DNA of 64,000 nt from Planctomycetota bacterium (lineage in GTDB: Bacteria > Planctomycetota > UBA1135 > JADKAF01), in assembly GCA_016719295.1 (NCBI GenBank), contig JADKAF010000001.1, positions 1,178,001 to 1,242,000 on the forward strand, written 5' to 3'. The translations under genes were made by a program, and so were the position numbers. Positions 7,539-15,200 of the stretch are shown piece after piece (positions within the stretch are counted from its first letter, which is position 1; each line of letters begins with the position of its first letter). The notes beneath the pieces are model-generated. The model ran no database searches and was not told the DNA's origin. It saw only the letters and a program-made list of their open reading frames with translations.

Positions 7539-8918
7539 TCAGAGCGCCGCGCGCGGCGCGGAGAGGGCGCGGGCGAGCCGAGAGCGACCTTCGCTCGGGT
7601 TCTCGAGGTAGTAGCGCAAGCGCTCGAAGCTGCGCTTCAGCTTCGGCAGCGGCCCGTGGTACCAGCGCTCGTAGCGCTCGATCAGCTCGCGCTTGATGCG
7701 TTCGAGCTCGTCCTGCGAGAAGTGGTCGTGCGCGTACGCCGAGCGGTTCGACGAGACGTAGTTCTCGCTGAGATCCTCGGTGTCGATGTAGGCGCGGAGC
7801 TGCTCCCACGACGGGGTCCCGACCAGCGGATTGAAGATCGAGACGCGGATCAGGTCGGGCTGCGCGAGACGCAGCAGGCGCTCCGTCTCGCGGATGTCGG
7901 CCAAGGTCTCCGTAGGCGATCCGACGATCAGGAACACCTTCGCCCAGATCCCCGCCCTCCGCGTCATGTGCGCGGCCTCGACGATGGTCTCCGGGCTCAA
8001 GTCCTTCTGCAGGACCTCGAGCACGCGCCGCGAGCCGGACTCCCAGCCGTAGTAGATGCGGCGGCAGCCGGCCTCGTACATCGCGCGCAGCATAGGGAAG
8101 TCCACGCAGTCGGCGCGCGTGTTGCACACCCAGCGCACGTTGAGCTTGCGGCGGCGGATCTCGTCGCAGAGCTCGTAGATGCGCTTCTTCCGCAGCGTGA
8201 AGATCTCGTCGATGAAGAGGATCGAGCCGGGCCGATAGCGCCCGACGAGCTCCTCCATCTCGTCGACGATGTTGGCGATGCCACGCACGCGATAGCCGCG
8301 GCCGGTCAGCTCCTTCTGGCAGAAGGTGCAGCGGTACGGGCAGCCGCGCGTGGTGAACACGTACGCGAGCCGCTCCTTGTTCGCGCGAAAGTAGCGCTCC
8401 ATGTCGAGCAGCTCGCGCGCCGGGAACGCGACGGCGTCCAGATCCTTGATCAGCGCGGGCGCCTTCCGCACGACCCGCTCGCTCCCGCGCCGGAACGCGA
8501 TGCCCTCGACCTCGGCGAGCGCCGCTTCATCGCCTTCGAGCACGGCGCGCACGAAGGGCCCGATGGTCGTCTCGCCCTCGCCCTGCAGCACGTAGTCGAA
8601 CGCGCCCGAGTCGAGGAAGAGCTCCGGGTCGACGGAGGCGTGCGGCCCCCCCATGACCGTGATCTTGCCGCGCTCCTTCGCGTAGCGCGCCCAGCGGATC
8701 GCGCGGCGCACGTTGGGAGTCAGCGCGGAGAAGCCGCAGATCCGCGAGCGCTCGATCGCGTCGCGCAGCTCCTGCTCCGAATAGACGCGCTCGTCGATCA
8801 GCTCGACGTCGAAGCCCGCTTCGCGCAGCGCGGCACCCAGGTAGCTGATCCCCAGCACCATCGCCAGGGGATCCTCCTGGACGTGCGGCTTCACGTAGGT
8901 GAGGAGGATGTCCGCCAT
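7539..8918 (-). CDS. B12-binding-domain radical SAM protein
   Basis: The protein has 459 residues. The N-terminal 150 or so form a cobalamin-binding Rossmann domain (LTYVKPHVQEDPL, GISYLGAALREAGF, VMGGPHASVDPE). The radical SAM domain follows with the 4Fe-4S motif C193-x3-C197-x2-C200 (CPYRCTFC) and the later FIDEIF and WESGS blocks typical of the BchE/methyltransferase/hopanoid-C2-methylase class. Substrate unknown; family members methylate or cyclise unactivated carbons in lipids, tetrapyrroles or natural products. It leads the three-gene unit with GNAT and deacetylase, pointing to modification of an envelope molecule. ATG 8918 has no competing start. Confidence 0.88.
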   Translation of the reverse strand: MADILLTYVKPHVQEDPLAMVLGISYLGAALREAGFDVELIDERVYSEQELRDAIERSRICGFSALTPNVRRAIRWARYAKERGKITVMGGPHASVDPELFLDSGAFDYVLQGEGETTIGPFVRAVLEGDEAALAEVEGIAFRRGSERVVRKAPALIKDLDAVAFPARELLDMERYFRANKERLAYVFTTRGCPYRCTFCQKELTGRGYRVRGIANIVDEMEELVGRYRPGSILFIDEIFTLRKKRIYELCDEIRRRKLNVRWVCNTRADCVDFPMLRAMYEAGCRRIYYGWESGSRRVLEVLQKDLSPETIVEAAHMTRRAGIWAKVFLIVGSPTETLADIRETERLLRLAQPDLIRVSIFNPLVGTPSWEQLRAYIDTEDLSENYVSSNRSAYAHDHFSQDELERIKRELIERYERWYHGPLPKLKRSFERLRYYLENPSEGRSRLARALSAPRAAL

Positions 8919-8990
8919 GACGCGAGAGTGTACTCGCCCTCGCGCGTCGGACCACGCGTCAAGATGGCGCCGCTCCCGGCGGCGAGCGGA

Positions 8991-9374
8991 TCAGCCGATG
9001 GTGGTCGAGGAGACCGCCAGGGTCTCGCCGGTCCGCGCGTCGCGAACCAGCACCTTCAGCGAATAGCCCTTGAAGTCGCGGTCGAGGACGCCGCCGGTGA
9101 GGCGCAGGGAGCTCGTGGTGCTCCCGCGGGGCACCGGTGGGAACGGCAGGCTCTGCTCTCGGCCGTGCGGGTCCCTCACCCGCACCACCACCTCGCGCTC
9201 CCGCGAGGCGTCGCCGCCGAGCTCGATCTCGAGAGGCGAGCCCGCGCGCGGCTGCACGCTGCGCACCCAGCCGTCGCCGAGCGAGCATCGAGCCGAGAGC
9301 GCGACCGCTTCGCCGAGGCTAGCGACCGAACACGCTAGCGCGATGGCGCAGACCCTGGATCGCGGTCCGAGCAT
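8991..9374 (-). CDS. Small secreted protein of unknown function
   Basis: The protein has 127 residues with an N-terminal hydrophobic stretch (CAIALACSVASLG, then AVALS) compatible with a signal peptide cleaved near residue 27. The remaining 100 residues are beta-rich without cysteines except one near the mature N-terminus; no known domain is recognised. The ATG at 9374 lies 56 nt inside the preceding gene in another frame; I saw no later start that keeps the signal peptide. It is in the A2M-PBP1C-zinc ribbon array, so an envelope role is possible but unproven. Confidence 0.5.
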   Translation of the reverse strand: MLGPRSRVCAIALACSVASLGEAVALSARCSLGDGWVRSVQPRAGSPLEIELGGDASREREVVVRVRDPHGREQSLPFPPVPRGSTTSSLRLTGGVLDRDFKGYSLKVLVRDARTGETLAVSSTTIG

Positions 9375-10059
9375 CGATGGACACCTCGAGGAATGCGGAC
9401 TCGTTCGCGATGTGCTCCATGCACAGGATCGCCAGCTCGACGTAGTCGCGCGCGCAGGCGTGCAGCGCCGAGCAGAGCGAGGAGGCGACCGCGATGTCGG
9501 TCTCCTGCGCGATCGTGTGCCAGGAGATCTCGACCAGCAGCGGCAGCAGCGCGGGCAGCGCGGCCTCCGTGCATTGGTTCAGGATCTCCAAGCGCTGGGT
9601 CCGATTCTGGGTGCGCCAGAAGTCGAAGATGGGACTCGTGGCCGTCCGCTGCGCGGGATCCGTGAGGAAGCGCTGCGGATCGGCGTAGAACGCGGGCAAG
9701 CCCCCCACGGATGGCAGGCGCCCGGAGCGCAGCGCGGCGAGCAACTCTTCGCGCTGAAGGGAAAAGCCCTCGCCCTCGCGCTGCGCGAGGAGCGCGTGGT
9801 CCCCGCCGTGCGCTCCCTCCGGCGGCTTCGCCGCGGCGAAGGCTCCGACGAGCGAGCCCATGAGCAACGCGTGCGAGATCAACGCGCGGCGAAACGCCGG
9901 AGAGCTGAAGCGCTGGAACGCGCTCCGCTGCGCCGGCAGGCGCCAGACGGTCACATGTGCTCTGCACGAGCTGCACTCGAGGGCGCCGCTCGCCTGCATC
10001 TGCACGTTCCCGTCGCAGCCATCTACCGCGCACGGGATTCGGTTCACGAGGGTGTCCAT
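9319..10059 (-). CDS. Zinc-ribbon membrane-associated protein, uncharacterised
   Basis: The protein has 246 residues. Two Cys pairs near the N-terminus (C-x4-C in IPCAVDGCDGN and C-x2-C in LECSSCRAH) form a probable zinc ribbon. One hydrophobic segment follows (ALISHALLMGSLVGAFAA, about residues 60-78), then a soluble helical C-terminal domain of about 165 residues. I do not recognise the C-terminal domain; its helices could be HEAT-like. ATG at 10059 gives the intact ribbon. It lies 68 nt after the PBP1C gene on the same strand, so it may be transcribed with the A2M/PBP1C pair. Confidence 0.65.
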   Translation of the reverse strand: MDTLVNRIPCAVDGCDGNVQMQASGALECSSCRAHVTVWRLPAQRSAFQRFSSPAFRRALISHALLMGSLVGAFAAAKPPEGAHGGDHALLAQREGEGFSLQREELLAALRSGRLPSVGGLPAFYADPQRFLTDPAQRTATSPIFDFWRTQNRTQRLEILNQCTEAALPALLPLLVEISWHTIAQETDIAVASSLCSALHACARDYVELAILCMEHIANESAFLEVSIDARTAIQGLRHRASVFGR

Positions 10060-10127
10060 GGGGGGTGGAACCTCGGGGAGGTGGGTTGCGCATGCTCTCC
10101 CCGTTCCCCCCCGCTTCCAAGCGCGAC

Positions 10128-12236
10128 CTATCCGCCGGAAGCGCGCGGCGCCCCGAAGGAGCCTGCCCGCTCGGGTGCGGCGTGCCGCATTCGCGGAGTC
10201 GGCACATGAAAGCGCGCCTCGCTCGCGCGCCCCAGCTCGTCGGCGACGCGCACGCGATGCCATCCGGGCTCGAGCTCGGCGACCCACGTCGATGCGTCCT
10301 GATCGAGCGCTCGACCATCGAGCCACCAGCGCAGGCCGCCGGGCTCCTCCGCCGTGGCCTCGAAGCGCACGGGAACGCACGCGGCGCGGGCGCCTTCCGC
10401 CGCGGCGCACTCGTAGATCGCCCCGTCGAGCGGCGAGAGCAGGCGCGGCCCGGGGGCGCGGCGCGGCAACGCGAGCGTCCGATCGCGCTTGGGCCAGCTC
10501 GCGACAGCCGCCGCGCGCTCGGACTCCGGCGCGTGGGGCAGCAGCTCGAGCAAGCGCGCGACGATCGGCGCCGCGAGGCTGCGTCCGCTCAGTCCCGCGG
10601 AGCCCGCGCCGTCCGGGTTCCCCACCCACACGCCGATCGTCCAGGAGGCAGAGGTCGCGAGGCACCACGCGTCGCGCCCGCCGCTCGACGTCCCGGTCTT
10701 CACCGCGAAGCGCAGCGCGTGCGCGCCGCGCTCCGCGAATGGCGACCAACGCGCATCCCGGAGCGAAGCGAGGACGAGCTCGACGGCGGCCGCGTCCAGC
10801 ACGCGCCGCGGGGTCTCCCGTGGCGCATCGGCGCGAAAGCGCAGCGGGAGATAGGCTCCGCCGCGACCGAGCATGGCGTAAGCCGCGACGAGATCGAAGA
10901 GCTGCAGCTCGCAAGTGCCGAGCGCCAGCGCGAGCCCGTGCGCTTCGAGAGCGCTCGCTTCGCCGCCGAGCTCGCAGCGCACCATCCATGCGGCGAAGCT
11001 CTCCACGCCGACGCGATCGAGCAGCTCGACCGCCGGCGCGTTCAGCGAGCGCGCGAGAGCTTCGGGCAACGGCACCTGCGCGCCGTGCGCGCCGAAGCTG
11101 CCGTCGAAGTTCTGCGGCAGGTACGAGCCGTAGCGGCGCGCGCGATCGGCGAGGAGCTCTTCGGGCGCGGCGACGCCGCGCTCGAGCGCCAAGGCGTAGA
11201 GGAAGGGCTTCAACGTCGAGCCCGCGCTCCGACGCGCTGCGGTCCCATCGACTTGCTGACCCGCGTGCCGCGCCAGCGGCGCGAGCGAGCCGCACGACGC
11301 GCGCACCTCCGCGCTCGCATTCTCGACGATCACGGCGGCTGCGCTGCGAGCGCCGCCCGCGCGCACGAGCGGGCTCAGCTCCTCGAGGGTCTCCTCCGCG
11401 CGGCGCTGCAGCGCCGCATCGAGCGCGAGCGCGATCTCGACCTCGCCCATGCCGCGCTGGCGGAGCGCGCGCCGCGCGGCATGCGGCGCCTGCCGCGGCC
11501 AAGAAGCTTCGGCGAGACCGAGCGGCCGCGCGCGCGCGCGCGCTTCGCTCGCCGCGTCGATCCAGCCGAGCTCGCCGAGGCGCGCGAGCACGCGATCGCG
11601 ACGCGCGAGCGCCGCATCCGGATGGCGATCGGGACGCAGCCGCTCGGGAGACTGAGGCAAGCCGGCGAGCAGCGCGGCCTCGTGCAGCTCCAGCTCGGCG
11701 GCGTGCTTCCCGAACCAGCGCAGGCTCGCGGCCTCGCAGCCGACCACGTCGCCGCCGAACGACGCGTGGTTCAGCCAGGCTTCCAGGATCGCGCGCTTGT
11801 CGTAGCGCCGCGCCAGCGCCAGCGCCGTCGCCGCTTGCACGAGCTTCCCGCCGTAGCTGCGCTCGATGCCGCGGCGCAGGCGCGCGACCTGCATCTCCAG
11901 CGTCGAGGCGCCCGAGACGCGCCGGCCCGAGAGCAGGTTGTCGCGGAGCGCGCGCGCCGCGGCGAAGCCGTCGATCCCGCCGTGCTCGAAGAAGCGCTCG
12001 TCCTCGATCGCGATCACGCTGCGCGCGAGCCAGGGCGAGACGCGCGAGAGCGGCACCGGGAAAGACATCGCATCGGCAGGCGAGCGCTCGGCCCAGAGCA
12101 GCGTTCCTGCGCGATCGAAGACCAGCGTTCCACCGCTCGCCTCGAGGGTCGGGCACGCTACCGCGAACGACGCGAGCTGCAGCGCGATCGGCAGCAGCAG
12201 CGCGAGGCACACGCACGCGAGCGCGCCGCGCAGCAA
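10128..12236 (-). CDS. pbpC: Penicillin-binding protein 1C (bifunctional GT51 / transpeptidase)
   Basis: The protein has about 702 residues: an N-terminal membrane anchor (ACVCLALLLPIALQ), a GT51 glycosyltransferase domain (EDERFFEHGG; GASTLEMQVARL), a transpeptidase domain with SxxK at S340-K343 (STLK), SLN, and the KTGTS triad, and a C-terminal BiPBP_C beta-domain of about 90 residues (LDGAIYECA... GLRWWLDG). It polymerises and cross-links peptidoglycan on the outer face of the membrane. PBP1C genes commonly sit next to bacterial alpha-2-macroglobulins, as here (30-nt gap to the A2M gene). The start is uncertain: TTG 12236 gives a typical short cytoplasmic tail, while a CTG at 12269 would form a 4-nt CTGA overlap with the A2M stop. 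Confidence 0.92.
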   Translation of the reverse strand: MLRGALACVCLALLLPIALQLASFAVACPTLEASGGTLVFDRAGTLLWAERSPADAMSFPVPLSRVSPWLARSVIAIEDERFFEHGGIDGFAAARALRDNLLSGRRVSGASTLEMQVARLRRGIERSYGGKLVQAATALALARRYDKRAILEAWLNHASFGGDVVGCEAASLRWFGKHAAELELHEAALLAGLPQSPERLRPDRHPDAALARRDRVLARLGELGWIDAASEARARARPLGLAEASWPRQAPHAARRALRQRGMGEVEIALALDAALQRRAEETLEELSPLVRAGGARSAAAVIVENASAEVRASCGSLAPLARHAGQQVDGTAARRSAGSTLKPFLYALALERGVAAPEELLADRARRYGSYLPQNFDGSFGAHGAQVPLPEALARSLNAPAVELLDRVGVESFAAWMVRCELGGEASALEAHGLALALGTCELQLFDLVAAYAMLGRGGAYLPLRFRADAPRETPRRVLDAAAVELVLASLRDARWSPFAERGAHALRFAVKTGTSSGGRDAWCLATSASWTIGVWVGNPDGAGSAGLSGRSLAAPIVARLLELLPHAPESERAAAVASWPKRDRTLALPRRAPGPRLLSPLDGAIYECAAAEGARAACVPVRFEATAEEPGGLRWWLDGRALDQDASTWVAELEPGWHRVRVADELGRASEARFHVPTPRMRHAAPERAGSFGAPRASGG

Positions 12237-12265
12237 TGCGCGCGCGCGAGCGCCGCAGAGCCAGC

Positions 12266-15200
12266 TCAGCGCCGCACCTCGACGCGCGATGCCGGGCTGC
12301 GCCCGCCGAAGCGCGGATCGTAGGCGGCCTGCACCTCGAGCGGCGCCTGCGAGAAGCTCCCCGGCTGCACGGCGCGCACGAGATAGCGCCAGCGGCTCTT
12401 CCCCGCCGGCAGGTCCGCGAACAGCGCCAGGCGATCGGCGAGGCGCTCGACCCGCTGCGGGGCGAGCTCGACGCCATACGACGTCGGAAGCTCTTCGAGG
12501 GGTCGCTGATCGCGCGTCTTCAAGCGCGGATTCTCGATCTCGAAGCCCGCCGGCAGCGGATCGATCGCGATCGCGTTCTCGCAGCGCTCGGCGCACTCGA
12601 ACTGCAGCTCGACCAGCACGAGATCCCCCGCCGCGATGCCGCCCTCGAGCTCTGCGCCGTTCGGCGCGAGCCATCGCCGCGCGACGCGCACGCCGTCGAC
12701 GCGCTCCGCAGAGCTGGCGGCGCGCGGGAAGCCTCGCAGCGTCCACGCGGCGTACACCGCGCCGCCATCGGCGACGAGCTCCAGCACGGCGTCGGTCGGC
12801 ACGTCGAGCAAAACGCGCTCCACTTCCCCCGGCGCGAGGGCGAAGCTTCGCGGAGACGCGCCGGGGACACGCAGCTCGACGCGCGTCTCCGCGCTCGACG
12901 CCGGTGCAGCGACCGCGGCGCGCGCGATCGCGCGCAGCACCCACGCGCCGTCCTGGGTGGAAGAAACCTCGCCTGCGCGCACCGCATCGCAGAGCGCGAG
13001 CAGCGCCGCGGAGCAAGCGGCCGGAGAGCGCTCGAGCTCGAGCGCGGCGAGCAGCCATTGCGCGGTCGCGCGCAGATCGCTGCGCAGAGCGCCGCCGCGC
13101 TCGCGCACGCCGCGCGGCGGCGGCGGCTCGCCGGGCAGCAGCTCGCGCGCCTCCTCGAGGCGACCGACCACGCCGAACGCGCGGGCGAGGATCGCGCGCG
13201 CCTCCGGCTCGAGCTCGTCGCCGCGAGCGCGCAGGGCCTCCAGCCAGCGCACCGGGTCGCGCCCCGCCCGCGCGAGGACCTCGATCGCCGCGCAGCGCTC
13301 GAGCGCGTCCGCACGCGACGCAGCGCGGCGCTCGCACCAGACGACGAGGCGGCGCATCAGGGCTTCGTCGACGACGTGGCCGCGAGCGCGCGCGAGCAAC
13401 GCGAAGTCGAGCGCCGCCAGCGAGCCCCAGCCGTAGCTCTCGCGCGAGCCGGGCCACAGAGCGAGGCCGCCGTCCTCGGCTTCGTAATCGAGCAAGCGAT
13501 CGAGCGTGCTCTGCACGATAGCGCGCGCGCGCGCCGCATCGAGCTCGCCGAGCGCTCCGATCGCGGCGAAGGCCTCGAGCTCGAGCAGCGGTCGCGCTCG
13601 CGAGAGGACCTGCTCGAGACAGCCCCACGGATACGCGATGAGCTCGCGCAGCGCGGGCTCGAGCCCGATCCAAGGCGCGCTCGCGAGCTCGAGCTCGAGC
13701 CCGCGCGGAAGTGGAGAGAGCTCGTCGGCCGGCGCCCAGCGCGCCGTGCGCTCGACGCGCAGCGCGCCGCGGCGCAGCTGCGGTGCTTCGGCGCGGCGCA
13801 CGACGGTGCGCGCGACCCCCTCGCGCACCGTGCCGCCGACCTCGACGCGCACGTGCAGCGCGCCGGGATTCGCCGCGCCGCTCGCGGATCCTTCGCGCGC
13901 CTCGAGCGCACACCACAGCACGGCTTCGCCGTCGCGCTCGATGCGCCCCTGCATGCGCGCCTCGCCGCGAAGCGCGAGGCCGCCTTCGCCGCGAAGCTCG
14001 AGCGTGAGCTCACCCGCGCTCGCGAGCTCGCGAGCGCGCAGCGCGATCGGCACCTCGAGGCGATCTCCCGGAGCCAGCGCTCCCGGCAACGCGAGCTCGA
14101 GCTCGAGCTCGTCGCGGACGGCGACGGAGCTCTCGGCGCGCGCGAAGTCCTCGCGCGTCGCGAGCAACGCCACCAAGCGCAGCGCGCCGGTGCGCGCCGC
14201 CGCGGGCAAGGCGAGACGCGCGCGCCCCGCCGCATCGAGCTCGAGCCGTCCGATCCACGCGCCGAGCAGGCTCTCGCGCTCCGGTCGGGCGCGCGACTGC
14301 AGCAGGAACTCGCCCGAGCGATCCTCGTCGCCCCCGACCGCTCCGTTTGCTCGCGGGATCTCGTCGCCCAGCTCGGGCAGCAGACGCGCGAAAGGATCGC
14401 GCGTCTCGAAGCGCCCGCTCTTCGCGCCGAAGAAGTAGCCGCGCGGATCCGGAAGCTCCTCGCCGCTCAGCGCGAGGACGGCTTCGTCGATCGCCCAGAG
14501 CGCGACTTCGTCACCGGCGACCGCGCCTCGAGCGCGCACCTCGAGGTCGAGCACCTCGCCCGGCCGCACGCGCTCGAGATGCACCAGCTCGAGCTGCGGC
14601 GCGGCAGCCGGCAGCACGGAGAGCTTCGCGCGACCGATCGCGCGCGCGGTGGCGCCGCCGCTCGGATGCGCGCGCACGATGCTGAGCGCAGCGTGCACCG
14701 TCGGTCGCCAGCGCGGGTCGAGCTGCAGCGCAACCCGGCTCTCGCCGCTGGGCAGCTCGAGCACGCGCGCTTCGTGGAAGCCGGCGCCCTCCAGCGTGAG
14801 CAGCGCGCTGCCGCCGAAGGGCGCGGAGCAGCGCAGCGCGACCTCGGCGCCGGGCGCGCAGCTCGCGGGCTCGAAGGCGAGCGAGATCTCCTCCGGCGGC
14901 GCTTCGTCGCTGCCGCCGCCGATCTCGAGCTCGCCGTGCGCGGAGACCGCGGCGGCTCCGCCGAACGCGCGCACGCTCCAGCGCACACGCCCGAGCAGAT
15001 GCGCTCCCGGGACGAGCGCACGCGAGCTGCCGCTCGCGAGCGCCACGCGTTGCGCGTGACGCGAGACGACTTGATCGACGCTCTCCCACACCGCGCCGCC
15101 TTCGCTGCGCCGCAGCACCCACGAGCGCTGCAAGCGCTCGACGAGCAGCTCCGCCGCGTCGAGCGCGGCGGGTTTCCCTTCGCGCGTGAAGCTCGCGACC

